Assembly: GCF_021347895.1 (NCBI RefSeq)
Contig: NC_067120.1
Location: forward strand, 25,033,361-25,097,360
DNA: 64,000 bases
Direction of reading: 5' to 3'
Source: Acanthochromis polyacanthus
Taxonomy: Eukaryota; Chordata; Actinopteri; Pomacentridae
Part shown: positions 1 through 10,804 of the stretch, piece by piece
How positions within the stretch are numbered: the stretch's first letter is position 1
Layout of the letters: each line of letters begins with the position of its first letter
The notes under the pieces: model-generated
Database searches by the model: none
What the model was told of the DNA's origin: nothing
What the model saw: the letters and a program-made list of their open reading frames with translations, nothing else
Program-made: the position numbers and the translations under genes

Positions 1-1
1 T

Positions 2-307
2 GCTGACATACAAAAGCAGCTGGCGTTGCTCACTGCAGCTCAGGCTGGTGGAAATCAGCCTACTCCAGCCAAGGCAACTCATGTGAGCAGGCTCAGGGAA
101 GAGGGGAAGACCAGTAAAGCTACTCGCTCCATTCAGAAATCGTCTGGTTCGAAGCCTGGATATTGCTATAACTGTGGAGAAGATGGACATATAAAGCCGA
201 ACTGTGATAATGAGCCTCACCCATCACTTGTAGCATCCAAGAAGAAACAGTTTGCAGAGAAACAGAAGAAATGGCAAAAATCAAACCCAAATTTACCTTT
301 AAACTAG
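2..307 (+). CDS. gag: gag C-terminal part with CCHC zinc knuckle (partial)
   Basis: The frame is open from the first bases of the window to a TAG at 305-307; the true start lies upstream. It contains one retroviral-type knuckle, CYNCGEDGHIKPNC (C-x2-C-x4-H-x4-C), at about 168-209. In the family this binds element RNA during packaging. A Lys-rich tail follows. The last 37 nt overlap the pol frame, which lies -1 relative to gag, as usual when pol is made by ribosomal frameshifting. No break is seen in the visible part. Confidence 0.8.
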   Translation, partial: ADIQKQLALLTAAQAGGNQPTPAKATHVSRLREEGKTSKATRSIQKSSGSKPGYCYNCGEDGHIKPNCDNEPHPSLVASKKKQFAEKQKKWQKSNPNLPLN

Positions 308-1479
308 GAAGAGTTCCTGTTAAGGGGCGAACGGGAACTGTCCAGGGTCAACAAAGTCCCAAGCAGCAGTCAGAGATGAAGTGCATTAACAAGTCACATT
401 TCACTCCTGTTGACAACACTTCACTGCCAAGAGGTCTGATTGGTTCCCGCTGTACGGGCCAAGTCAATATGGCTGGTCAAAGGTTCTCTTGCTTACTGGA
501 TACAGGATCACAAGTGACTACAATACCCATGTCGATCTATAACAAGTACTTTTCACAACAATCTGTTAAGTCTATCGGCGAGTTGCTGCAAGTAGAGAGG
601 GCAGCAGGACAAGAAGTCCCATACCTGGGCTACATTGAAACAATTATCACATTTCCAGAAGAATTCATTGGGGCAGATTTGGATGTGTGCACATTAGCGC
701 TGGTGGTCCCAGATGTCAAGCCTGGATGTCCATCGCAAATCCTCATCGGGATGAACACCCTTGAGCCACTCTATGAGCAACACCTTGAGAGTGAATGCGT
801 CAGCTATAAACCATCTCAGCCTGGCTATCGAGCAGTTCTCAAGCTGCTCCGGCTCCGGCACAAGCAGACCCAAGAGGCCAGAGACGGTGTGGTGAGATTG
901 GCCAGCAAATTGCCTGTCGAAATTCCAGCAGGCCACACCATGGTCATCAAGGGCTCCCTTTGTGCAGATCCACCTCCAGCTGGCAGATGTGCTCTCTTAG
1001 AAACACCCGCTGCCTCGTTACCAGGCGGGTTATATGTAAAGAACTGTTTAATTACACTTCCCAGTCACACATCCTGCCAGATTCCCATCATGCTTACCAA
1101 TGAATCTGATCAGAACATTACACTCTCGCCATTGAGTGTTATTGCTGAACTTTCTGCATCACCCCTGATTCTGACTCGCAGTGCCATCATCAATGCACCA
1201 CAACAGAGCTCTGAAGATGTCCATCTGGAGTTCGATTTTGGAAACTCTCCAATTCCGCCAGATTGGAAAGAGCGGGTCATCTCCAAACTCAAGCAAATTC
1301 CAGATGTGTTTTCACATCACGATCTGGACTTCGGACATACCAACCGAGTGAAGCATCACATCCGCCTCCATGACGAGACTCCATTCAAACACAGAGCTCG
1401 ACCTATCCATCCTCGCGACATTGAAGCTGTTCGTGACCATCTACGAGATTTATTGGAGGCTGGAGTGATACGAGTCTGA
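271..1479 (+). pseudogene. pol: gypsy pol 5' part: aspartic protease and start of RT (broken)
   Basis: This frame of about 402 codons carries a retropepsin active site (CLLDTGSQVTTIP, Asp-Thr-Gly-Ser near residues 77-80) and a flap/helix segment (ILIGMNTLEP near 157). It ends with the conserved lead-in to gypsy reverse transcriptase (HIRLHDETPFKHRARPI to LLEAGVIRV). It stops at a TGA (1477-1479) exactly where RT should continue; RT resumes in another frame, so an indel near 1475 killed the frame. The first ATG (271) need not be a real start, because pol is normally reached by frameshifting. Family assignment is firm; non-functionality is read directly. Confidence 0.85.
289..295 (+). other. 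Candidate -1 frameshift slippery heptamer
   Basis: AAATTTA sits in the gag/pol overlap, phased A-AAT-TTA in the gag frame. That matches the canonical X-XXY-YYZ form used for -1 slippage in retroelements. It lies about 10 nt before the gag stop, and the pol frame entered by slippage is open. I have not tested for a downstream pseudoknot. Confidence 0.5.
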
Positions 1480-3748
1480 ATCGCCCTTTTCTTCACCCAT
1501 TGTGGTTGTCCGTAAGAAGAACGGGGATGTGAGGCTGTGCATTGATTATCGCAAGCTGAACCTTCAAACAGTTAAGGATTCTTTTGCATTCCCCAATTTG
1601 GAGGAATCCTTTTTTGCACTTACTGGTTCATGATGGTTCAGCATATTAGACCTGAAGTCAGGTTATTACCAAATAGGGATGGCTGAAGCGGACAAGCCCA
1701 AGACTGCTTTCGTTACCCCGCTGGGTTTTTGGGAGTTTAATAGAATGCCGCAAGGCGTAACCAATGCGCCAAGTACAATCCAGCGCCTTATGGTGAGGTG
1801 CATGGGTGACTTGCATCTGAAGGAAGTCTTGGTTTTCCTGGACGATCTGATTATTTTTTCTGACACCCTAGAAGAACATGAACGACGGCTGTTACGAGTT
1901 CTCCACCGACTTAGAGAATACGGCCTTAAATTGTCGCCTGAGAAATGCAAGTTTTTCCAGGTTTCAGTACGTTACCTTGGCCATGTGGTCTCGGAGCTTG
2001 GTGTGGAGACAGACCCCGAGAAAATTAGTGCTTTAAAATCCTGGCCAGTTCCTCGGACACTGAAAGAGTTAAGATCTTTCTTAGGCTTCTCAGGGTACTA
2101 CCGCAGGTTCATCAATGGCTACGCAGCCATTGCTAAGCCCCTGAATGACCTGACGAAAGCATATGATCCTACACGCCATAAAACCCGCAAAGGAACATCC
2201 ACTCCCACATATGACGCCAAGAAACCATTCAATGAAAGATGGACTTTGCAATGTCAAACTGCATTCAAAACACTCATTGATAAACTGACCACAGCCCCTG
2301 TGCTCGGTTTCGCAAACCCAAAACAACTTTACATCCTCCACACTGATGCCTCCACCACCGGGTTGGGAGCTGCGCTTTACCAAGAGCAGGAGGGAAAGTT
2401 GCGAGTTATAGCATATGCAAGTCGTGGGTTGTCGGCCAGTGAGTACAGGTACCCGGCACACAAACTGGAGTTTCTGGCATTGAAATGGAGTGTAACAGAA
2501 AAGTTTCACGATTATCTATATGGCTCGAGTTTTGTCGTGGTAACAGACAATAACCCACTGACCTACATTTTGATTTCTGCCAAGCTGGATGCTGCTAGTC
2601 AGAGGTGGCTTGCTGTGCTATCCACGTATGACTTCAAACTCCAGTACAGAGCGGGCAGCCAGAATACAGATGCAGATGCTCTCTCCCGAATCCCGTATCG
2701 TGAGCTGCCTGACCCACACAGTCAGAAGGAATGGGACATGGTTCAGAAGTTCACTCGTGACCATGCAGATGATTCTGAAACTGCAGTGGAACTCGATCTG
2801 GAGGTTGTGGCTGCAATATGCCACAGCTACCTGGTGAGAGATCTTCATGAGGATAGGATTACTCTGGTTGAGTCCCTGAGCATGTCCGTCACTGTCATTC
2901 CAGATGTTTATGCCAGTGAGTCTCACCAGGGGTTGTCAGTCATGCCATTACTATCCTGTGATGACCTCCGGGAGAAGCAGCATAGCGATTCTGTCCTCCG
3001 AGAGATCATCCATCAACTCAAAACTGGTGAGAAATCACCTCCCACTGTCAGGAAGGAGCTTCCAGATCTTGCACTTCTACTGAGGGAGTTAAATCGCCTT
3101 GAGCTTCAGGACGATATCCTTTACAGAAGAAGGCAAGACGAAGAGCATGTGTCATTCCAGCTCGTTCTTCCAGAAGAGCTGCGGTCTGTGGTCCTTACCA
3201 GCCTTCATGATGACATGGGCCACCTGGGGGTGGAGAGGACCCTTGACATTGTAAGATCAGGGTTTTTCTGGCCTCGCATGGCTGTAGATGTGGAAGCCAA
3301 GCTAAAGACCTGCAACCGCTGTGTGCGGAGGAAGGCACTTCCCGACCGAGCTGCACCCTTGGTTAGCATCAGGACCAGTCGGCCATTGGAGCTTGTGTGC
3401 ATGGACTACCTGTCGCTTGAGCCTGATAGAAGTAATACCAAAAACATCTTGGTCCTCACAGATCATTTTACAAAGTACGCCGTGGCTATTCCAACTGCCA
3501 ATCAGAAGGCAAGAACTGTTGCTAAATGTCTGTGGGAGAACTTTATCGTGCATTATGGCATTCCAGAGCGTTTGCACACAGACCAAGGGCTCGATTTTGA
3601 GTCCCATCTGATCCAGGAGCTGTGCGACCTTGCTGGTATTTGTAAGACCAGAACCACACTCTACCACCCTCGTGGGAATCTGGTAGAAAGGTTCAACCGA
3701 ACGCTATTGAGTATGCTTGTTACGCTGAAGCCGGAGCAGAAACAATAA
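1480..3748 (+). pseudogene. pol: gypsy pol: reverse transcriptase, RNase H, integrase (broken)
   Basis: In frame 2, RT fingers/palm coding begins just after the indel near 1475 and is interrupted by TGA at 1631-1633. From 1679 the frame is open to TAA 3746-3748. RT palm has FLDDLIIFSD (the YxDD-equivalent) at about 1838-1867. RNase H follows with HTDASTTGLGAALYQ near 2340 and the usual DADALSR tail near 2670. Integrase has an HHCC finger (histidines near 3205-3225, CNRC near 3312), a first Asp in CMDYLSLEP (about 3400), a second in HTDQGLDF (about 3577) and the Glu in LVERFNRT (about 3682). The usual HPxGNGxxE spacing is one residue short here. The final TAA falls inside the integrase C-terminal region. 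Confidence 0.9.
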
Positions 3749-4354
3749 TGGAAGGAGTACATCAAGCCTCTGGTCCATGCCTACAACTGTACCCGAAATG
3801 AGGTTACTGGCTACACTCCATACGAACTCATGTTCGGTCACTGTCCGAGGCTACCTGTTGACATAACCTTTGGCTTACCAGTCTGTGACGCTCCATCTAC
3901 CTCACATTCGCAGTACGTGCAAAATCTCCGCTCCAGGCTTGAAGAAAGCTACCAACTTGCTTCAAAGAATTCAGCACGTTCAGCAGAAAGGAACAAAGCA
4001 TGTTTTGATCAGAGAGTAAGACCCTGCATCTTGGAGGAAGGACACAGAGTACTCGTCCGCAACGTCAAGCTCCGGGGTAAACATAAACTTGAAGACAAGT
4101 GGGAGAAGAACGTCTACATTGTTGTTAAACGTGTTGGAGATCTTCCTATTTATACAGTGCGCCCTGAAACTGACACATCTGGACGGAGTCGTACCCTGCA
4201 CAGAGATCTTCTGCTACCATGCGGGTTCCTCCCTGCTACTAAAGAGCCTGAACTTCAGATTCCTATTCCTGCACGCAGACCTCAAACCCGTAGTCTAAAG
4301 CAGCCGGTGGTTGATTCTGAGGAGTACATCAGTGAGGAAGAGGAGTGCTTCTAA
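3749..4354 (+). pseudogene. pol: gypsy integrase C-terminal region after in-frame stop
   Basis: The same frame continues past the TAA at 3746-3748. It encodes the segment with YTPYELMFGHCPRLP and the SH3-like C-terminal part (KLEDKWEKNVYIVVKRVG, then LHRDLLLPCGFLP), typical of gypsy integrases. It ends at TAA 4352-4354 while the neighbouring frame stays open from 4311, pointing to a second indel near 4345. Continuity on both sides shows this is one decayed pol gene rather than a separate ORF. Confidence 0.8.
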
Positions 4355-4826
4355 CATCTCCATTCCACCAACAGTCCAATTTCATGTTGGAGGGCCTCTT
4401 CCTGTTGAATCCGCAACTCCTGACTCTGCAGTTCTTGAGCCTATTCACTCACCTGAAAATACCATACCTGTCGTCGGGGAGTCCTCGCTGGTGTTGCCTG
4501 ATGCTGTGAATCCATCCTTACCTAGTCTGGAAGGAGAACCTGTCTCGGGAGAACTCGAAATGGATCATGAAGAACACTTGCCTGCACCTGAAGATCTTCC
4601 TGCTGCTCCTGAGACTGTCCCAGATAAGGATGTAGACCTTGGCAGCCCAGTAGAGACATCTCCCGATGCAGAAATGACATCCCCATTGTCTGTCGAACCA
4701 CCGATTGTTACCTCTACTTCTATTGACAGGAGTACTGATGAAGTTGCTGTGCCTGACTCACTTTTACATCATTCGTTACGTCATCAACAGCCGCCCAAGA
4801 GATTGGGATATTCTACTATTCTCTGA
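4311..4826 (+). pseudogene. Pol C-terminal acidic/Pro-rich tail in shifted frame
   Basis: An open frame of about 171 codons runs to TGA at 4824-4826 just before the polypurine tract. It is low-complexity and rich in Pro, Glu, Ser and Val with no domain I recognise. It probably continues the integrase tail in another frame after the indel near 4345. A variable acidic tail at the pol C-terminus is common in long vertebrate gypsy elements, but this one could be partly fortuitous. Confidence 0.5.
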
Positions 4827-4909
4827 TGCTTATGGTGAAGCTTTTAGCGCATCTATATCTGACGTTCCGATCTGTTCTCGTGTCCATGTAGTTTAGCATG
4901 CATGAGTTT

Positions 4910-4921
4910 AAGGGGGGAGGG
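4910..4921 (+). other. Polypurine tract (plus-strand primer site)
   Basis: AAGGGGGGAGGG directly abuts the TGTAAC that opens the LTR. Ty3/gypsy elements use such a purine run as the RNase H-resistant primer for plus-strand DNA synthesis. Confidence 0.8.
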
Positions 4922-6430
4922 TGTAACCCAGGTTAACAAACCTGTTTTAGTCTCTCTCTCTCTCTCCATTCTCCCTGATGTATTTTTAAAACCTCGCGTT
5001 ATTTTCTGGGTTTTGTGGGGATAAATTCATGGGGCTATTGGCCAATCATTGCCCTCCATTTAATAATGTCACGCAGTCACGTGACTCGGTCCGGCCAAGT
5101 ACTTCCCCTTTAATATGGCGCTGCTCGTCATTCCAGCAGCAGCCGTGGGGCAGGCAACACGAGTCCGGAGCTACAGGTCAGTTTAAACTCCTTTAATAGC
5201 GCTATTTTTGCATCGCTTTTGCTTGATATTTACTATTTCTAATCGTTAAACTTATAGATTCCCCCTACCGTCGCCATATTCGCATGTAAGCGGGCGTTGG
5301 GTGGTGATTAGACCAGGAACTGGTGAGTGTTTGTTTGTATATCTTCGCGATAGCTGCATTAGCGTTTGTATAGCCGCAATAGCCTAGCCCGCCTCCATTC
5401 ATTTATATGGAGCAGTTAGCATTTCTTGCGGTGTCCATTGTCTGTGAAGAGCACTACATGGTTTGTGCCTTGTTTGTCCAAGAATTGCAACCAAACACAT
5501 GTAATTGTCTGAGGTTCTATGGAGGCATACTAATGCCAAAAGTCCCTTTGTGGTTTAATGTGTTTTATTAGGAAATTGTGTACATTTTTACCTTATAAAA
5601 ATAATGTAGGTAACATTATTTTTATATGCTTTCAAGTGCAATTGATATATATTGCTATTGGTATTTATGTATTTTTGTATGCATTGATATTTGGATTTGA
5701 AGAATGTGTTTTAGAATTTTAATTTGCATTTATGCAATAAGTGCATTTAATCCTGAATCTTGTATATACTGAATTGACGTAGCTATGAGACTATTTGTGT
5801 AAATTTACGAAGAGATTCATTAGAGCTTTTGGTCCTGTTTAGGCCAAGGGTTTTGGATGGCAAGCTAAGAAGAAGCCTCGAACCAAGGAACTGGCAACCG
5901 CTTCAGTCGTATTCCCTCCACCGGGCCGGTAGGGGCTCTGTAGCCCACAAGAAACTCTCCCACTGGCTAACTAGCCACTGCCGCCTAAATCATCCAACAC
6001 TTACACTTCCCTTTCCCAAAACTCCTTCTTCCATTCCCCTTTCCTCTGGACAATCAAATGCAACCCAGACGTGGGTTTTCAAAAACTTTGGGTGGCTTGA
6101 ACTGTGGACTTGGGTTTTTTTTTTGTCCTTCGGTCGCAGAGTTTTGTGCTGTGTGTATGGATTATGGACCTGACTTTTCTAAATGCTCTGGATGTTGTGC
6201 ATTTATCTGATTGTAGTGGTTGTCTTCGATGAATATGAAAATGAAGCGCTGTTTGCGAATGGCCATGCACGTTGTCTACTCTAATTGTTCACTGTAAATA
6301 TTTTTGCACTTGTTGCACTTTACTAAAATTAAACTAATAACAGCATCATAAAAAACATTCAGTGTCCCGTCAACTCTCCTAGAGCGAAATCAGATCTGCT
6401 GTTCACTAGCCTATCAACTATATTGTTATA
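4922..6430 (+). repeat. 3' LTR of the gypsy element
   Basis: It begins TGTAAC right after the polypurine tract. The best matching end is GTTATA at 6425-6430, one mismatch from the expected inverted GTTACA, giving about 1.5 kb. It includes a (CT)n run (4952-4967), a CCAAT-like site, a TTTAATATGGCGCTGC promoter-like/YY1-like stretch near 5111, a T-run near 6116 and an A/T-rich 3' part near 6300-6350 with AATTAAAC. The small ORF at 5829-6173 inside it is probably incidental. With no 5' LTR in the window, length and age cannot be checked. Confidence 0.6.
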
Positions 6431-6549
6431 TTTTACCATCACATAGCTGCTACATACAGGAAATGGACACACAGCCTGGATTCATGAATGTAAAGACATA
6501 TTGTTGGTGAGTGATCCTTGCTGTTTTTGACATGGCAGTAGTATAACTC

Positions 6550-7215
6550 CCAGAATAACAATGCAGGTCCACTACTGTAGCCAAAAATGAAATATTGGAT
6601 GGATTGCCATGAAATTTGGTAGAGACATTCATGATCTCCAAGGGAAGAAGTCCGATAGCTTAGGTCAGGGATGTCAAACTCATTCCACAAAGGGCCGGTG
6701 TGGCTGCAGGTTTTTGTTCCAACTAAGCAGCATCACACCAGACCTGACTCATTTAATCAACTGATCTCAGTCTCCAGCGAGATCACTGGTCAGACTGTGT
6801 ACTCTAGGCTACAGAATTTAATTCCAACATATCTACAGCACACAGTCTGACCAATCACCTGTCTGGAGACTGAGATCGGTTGATTAAATGAGTCAGGTCT
6901 GGTGTGATGCTTAGTTGGAACAAAAACCTGCAGCCACACCGGCCCTTTGTGGAATGAATTTGACATCCTTGGCTTAGGTGATGCAGATCTATTGACTTTT
7001 TCAGTAGCCTCACCAACACAACAGATTAAATTTTTCCCTTCTTGAGTAAATATTGTAAAATCTACTTGCTTTCTTGGAAAAAACTTGACACTCATGGTTT
7101 CCTGTAGGGAATCATAATGTAACAACTTTATGCTTTTTAGTGAAATGACCCAAGTTTTTAATGGATTGCTATGAAATTGTGTACTGGGCTGTAATGTATG
7201 TGCATTCATCCCATA
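6550..7215. repeat. Dispersed fish repeat (GGATTGCCATGAAATTTGG family), split by a hAT MITE
   Basis: The motif ATGGATTGCCATGAAATTTGG near 6599 and a diverged version near 7159 are recognisable as a common teleost interspersed repeat. The superfamily is not known to me. The hAT foldback at 6666-6971 is inserted in it: joining 6665 to 6980 restores continuity. Confidence 0.45.
6666..6971. mobile_element. hAT-type foldback MITE with 8-bp duplication
   Basis: The element is almost entirely an inverted repeat, with arms of about 138 bp and a spacer of about 30 bp. The left end CAGGGATGTCAAA matches the inverted right end CAAGGATGTCAAA at all but one position. It is flanked by identical 8-bp copies of GCTTAGGT at 6658-6665 and 6972-6979, the duplication length of hAT transposases, and CAGGG ends are hAT-like. 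It has no coding capacity. Boundaries are exact. Confidence 0.85.
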
Positions 7216-8040
7216 CCATTTGTTAGACGAAATTGGGTTCAGAGTGAAATTGTCTTGGTTTAGTACGCTCTATGTTCCAAATGATTATGTGTTGGAAGTC
7301 TGTTTATGCTGACATATTTGGTGCACTTATGGAACAAAAGTTCTACTTTGTTCACTTTAACCTGGACAATTTAGGCAGTGTACCAGTTATTGTCTATCCG
7401 TCATAGCATTTTAGCAGAGTCAGCCTCGAAAGGTATGCAGGTACTGTGAGAATATTTTTAAATGTCTTTAACCTTCACAGGTGTACTCTTGCTTAATCAC
7501 ATTGCATGGATTGATTAACCGGCACCATATGGAGCCTACACTGGACATGAGCACAAAGCTTTGCTCACTTTGTTTACTGACAATATATTAAAGATGTTAA
7601 TTGCTCCAATATAAGGAACGCAGTGTTTTGTTTTGTTTTGTTTTTTAAAAATTCATCTGTAAGAAATCATACAATGACTGAACAACCTTGGCAGAGTACT
7701 GCTCTCTTTAAGTACTTTTCTTTTTAAATTTTGTGCTCTCAAAGTAACAAAAAGAGAGAAAGACGGCGTTTCTTTATCCAAATCTAAAGGTACAATGAAA
7801 TTAACAATTTAAATGTGAGTATGATGCACTTGTCATGATAGTTACTTCTTTTATTTATTGCTTGAGTAAACAGGTTAGTGTCTCTTCTTATTGACTGTAT
7901 GCATCTTTTGTTTTCCTTAGCTGCTAGAGTAACAATTGTGGTTAATTAAACACTTTTGAATGTATTCACTCTTTTATAAAATATATTTTTCTATTTCTTT
8001 CTTTTCTTTTGTTTTCAATGGTATGATTCTATTTCGTTCA
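7216..8040. other. A/T-rich stretch without a gene
   Basis: I see no coding signal. There is a (TTTTG)n run near 7628-7645 and a fragment of the R1 repeat end at about 7675-7725 (TTGGCAGAGTACTGCTCTCT then AGTACTTTTC). Confidence 0.4.
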
Positions 8041-9660
8041 TGCCACAACAGGTTTTAGAGATCCTCTGACTTTTTCCTATAGCACCACCATCAGGACTAA
8101 ATTTAACTCTGTGCAATACTTTGATTTTTGACCAAATACTGCCAACCATAAAATCAATACATCGGTAGCACTTTATAATAACTATACACTATTAAGCATG
8201 AGTTAAGCATTGGTTCAGCATAATTTAAGCATTAGTTAATCCTTAGATCCTCATGAACTCATCATGAATTCACCATTAGTAATGCATTACAAAGCATTAG
8301 TAAAGACAGTTTTAAATGTTCAACTAACACATTATTAAGCATTAGTTAAACATTAGTAAAGTGCTTAATTCATCATTAACTCATCATTTGTAACTAATTA
8401 GTTATACGTGCTTAATTAATCATGAATTCATGATCTGTATGGCATTTATTATGCATTACTAAGCACTTAATAAATCCGGTTAAAGAATGTTTTGTTGCTC
8501 ATTGATAACCTCAGTTGTTAATACTTTATAAAGAGTTAGCAACTGTGTTAGTATATGATTTACAAACACATATTCATACTCAATGAATAACTTATTAATG
8601 CGGTTACTACTCATTAGTTAAGTATATTCCGTGAGCCCATCTAAAGTGAGGACTATCTATGCTTTATAAAGCATTTATAAATGACACAGAAGCAAAGATA
8701 TACAAAGTGTCAGTTTTATTGGTCCCAAACAATACAAGCTTACCTCTGGTGTGTGTGTGTGCCCTAAAGAGATAGTTCACCAGTTTACTTGAAATGTTAA
8801 GGATTGCAAAGTGTGTATTTAAAAGAGCTTGTATTTTATTTTTCTATTTTATACGATCACAGACTGTTGTTATTTGAAGATGTTTGTCAAGTTTACTTGA
8901 AATTTTATAGATTGTATTTGTTTAAAGTGTGTATTTAAAAGAGCTTGTATTGTTTGGGACCAATAAAACTGACACTTTGTATATCTTTGCTTCTGTGTCA
9001 TTTATAAATGCTTTATAAAGCATAGATAGTCCTCACTTTAGATGGGCTCACGGAATATACTTAACTAATGAGTAGTAACCGCATTAATAAGTTATTCATT
9101 GAGTATGAATATGTGTTTGTAAATCATATACTAACACAGTTGCTAACCCTTTATAAAGTATTAACAACTGAGGTTATCAATGAGCAACAAAACATTTTTA
9201 ACCGGATTTATTAAGTGCTTAGTAATGCATAATAAATGCCATACAGATCATGAATTCATGATTAATTAAGCACGTATAACTAATTAGTTACAAATGATGA
9301 GTTAATGATGAATTAAGCACTTTACTAATGTTTAACTAATGCTTAATAATGTGTTAGTTGAACATTTAAAACTGTCTTTACTAATGCTTTGTAATGCATT
9401 ACTAATGGTGAATTCATGATGAGTTCATGAGGATCTAAGGATTAACTAATGCTTAAATTATGCTGAACCAATGCTTAACTAATGTTTAATAGTGTATAGT
9501 TATTATAAAGTGTTACCAATACATCTCCTCTAACCATAGCTATACTTACAGTTTACTGATTGTTAGCATTTGTTACCATGCTAACATGCCAAACTGTATC
9601 GTTAATACACCAATATTAGCATCACAGAGCTTTTAATGTTGAAAACATGGCAGTTGACTG
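8041..9660. repeat. Second copy of the fish dispersed repeat, split by the large palindrome
   Basis: 8041-8163 (TCCTCTGACTTTTTCCTATA near 8061) and 9518-9660 (CATGCTAACATGCC near 9578) read as one diverged copy of the family at 6550-7215 once 8164-9517 is removed. Confidence 0.4.
8164..9517. mobile_element. Long palindromic DNA transposon derivative, 8-bp duplication
   Basis: The left arm 8164-8740 and right arm 8942-9517 are near-perfect inverted copies (about 577 bp each) around a 201-bp spacer. The ends are GGTAGCACTTTATAATAACT and its inverse ending GTGTTACC. Identical AATACATC lies at 8156-8163 and 9518-9525, an 8-bp target duplication. The arms are A/T-rich with many TTAGTTA/CATTAGT-type words. 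The spacer holds an imperfect direct repeat (about 8783-8840 and 8891-8952). GGTAACACTTTA-type ends are common in fish foldback elements. I cannot name the superfamily; 8 bp would fit hAT, P or Merlin. There is no ORF. Confidence 0.85.
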
Positions 9661-9875
9661 TTAGCTTTGTCTTTCTTACACTTTGCTTTCTTTGTACATT
9701 TTTAACCCATGTTTTTGCATTTTCATTGCATATTTAAAACAGAATGTAATAAAAATGTAAATGTCTCACAATCCCCATAAAATCCAAAAACAATGAAAAA
9801 TGAAAATACCATGAAACTGAGTTTGGAAAAAGTCAAAGATCAATAATAAAACATGATTAACATCCATTTAGTCTC

Positions 9876-10184
9876 GGTAGTTGCTAGAGGTACGGACCCG
9901 TACTTTCCATTTGCCAATCAGATACGCAAGATCTGGTCACGTGACTCCCGGTAGACGCTGGAGGTACGGATCCCATAGCATCAGTACTACAGGTACGGAC
10001 CCTAAACCTGACCCTAACACTAACCCTAACCTTAACCTTTGCTTACCTTTCAACAGTTTGCAGTGGTTAGCAGCTTCTTGACTCGTGAGACTCGCGTACG
10101 GGTCCGTATCTGTCTGGCAAATGGAAAGTGCCGTATCCGTAGCCCACAGGCTACGGGTACGGGTCCGTATCTGTAAACACTACC
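9876..10184. mobile_element. MULE-like MITE copy 1 with 9-bp duplication
   Basis: Terminal inverted repeats begin GGTAGT and share ACGGACCCGTA. The element is flanked by identical 9-bp TTTAGTCTC at 9867-9875 and 10185-10193. A 9-bp duplication is the signature of Mutator-like transposases. The interior has degenerate CCCTAA-type runs at about 9999-10038. Relative to copy 2 at 21573-21895, the left terminal repeat lacks an internal block of about 27 bp. It is non-coding. Confidence 0.8.
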
Positions 10185-10193
10185 TTTAGTCTC

Positions 10194-10684
10194 AGATTGC
10201 ACTGAAATGCATTTTTTGAATAATGCTTCAATATTAAAACAAAATCCTAATCCAAATTGCAGGCACAACATACAAAAATTTTCATGACTCTTTATCATAC
10301 CATGTCTTTACAGCCACTAATTTAGTTTATGAACTAAAATTAGTGTTTTTCACCCCATGACAAATGCAAACATTTTTTATTTCATGAACTTGCCACAACT
10401 TGTTGGTTTAGTCTTCACAGAGTTTCAGCTTACATTAATTATTTGAAAGAATAACTATAAAAAAAACTGTGAACTATAGTGACACTTTGTGGTACATACA
10501 TAGTCCTGAAAGATGAGTTGCTTTGAAAATATAAGGAGCAGGTATTTTCTGATCAGTTAGTCTGGTATAAAGATGAAAGTAAAACTTAGAGCCCATTGCC
10601 AGAGAGATAATAAAAACTCAGAACTTGGTCCTGGTCCAGGACCTGCTGGATGTGTGACTGCACAGGGTTAAGATGTCCCACAAG
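10194..10684. other. No recognised feature
   Basis: A/T-rich DNA without an ORF of interest. A short palindromic word GGTCCTGGTCCAGGACC lies near 10627. Confidence 0.3.
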
Positions 10685-10719
10685 ACACACACAGACACAG
10701 ACACAGACACAGACACACA

Positions 10720-10773
<54 letters not shown>

Positions 10774-10804
10774 CACACACAGACACACACACACACACAC
10801 ACAC
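10685..10804. repeat. Compound (CA)n/(CACAGA)n microsatellite
   Basis: A nearly pure CA tract with interspersed GA units. The Cys/Val-only open frames on its minus strand are artefacts of the repeat. Confidence 0.95.

Larger units (their letters stand above)
1..6430 (+). mobile_element. Ty3/gypsy LTR retrotransposon, 3' portion
   Basis: The order gag zinc knuckle, protease, reverse transcriptase, RNase H, integrase, polypurine tract, LTR is that of a Ty3/gypsy (Metaviridae-like) element, which replicates by reverse transcription in cytoplasmic particles and integrates into the genome. The window starts inside gag, so the 5' LTR, primer-binding site and target-site duplication cannot be examined. 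Pol is broken by frameshifts near 1475 and near 4345 and by in-frame stops at 1631-1633 (TGA) and 3746-3748 (TAA), so this copy cannot make a full polyprotein. Domain calls are secure. The right boundary at 6430 is inferred from LTR end symmetry. Confidence 0.9.

Noticed and set aside
5829..6173. 114-codon open frame in the gypsy LTR
   Set aside because: No domain, lies within the LTR, and composition suggests a chance frame.
9999..10038. Interstitial telomere
   Set aside because: The CCCTAA-type run is short, degenerate and recurs at 21724 inside the same MITE, so it is part of the element.
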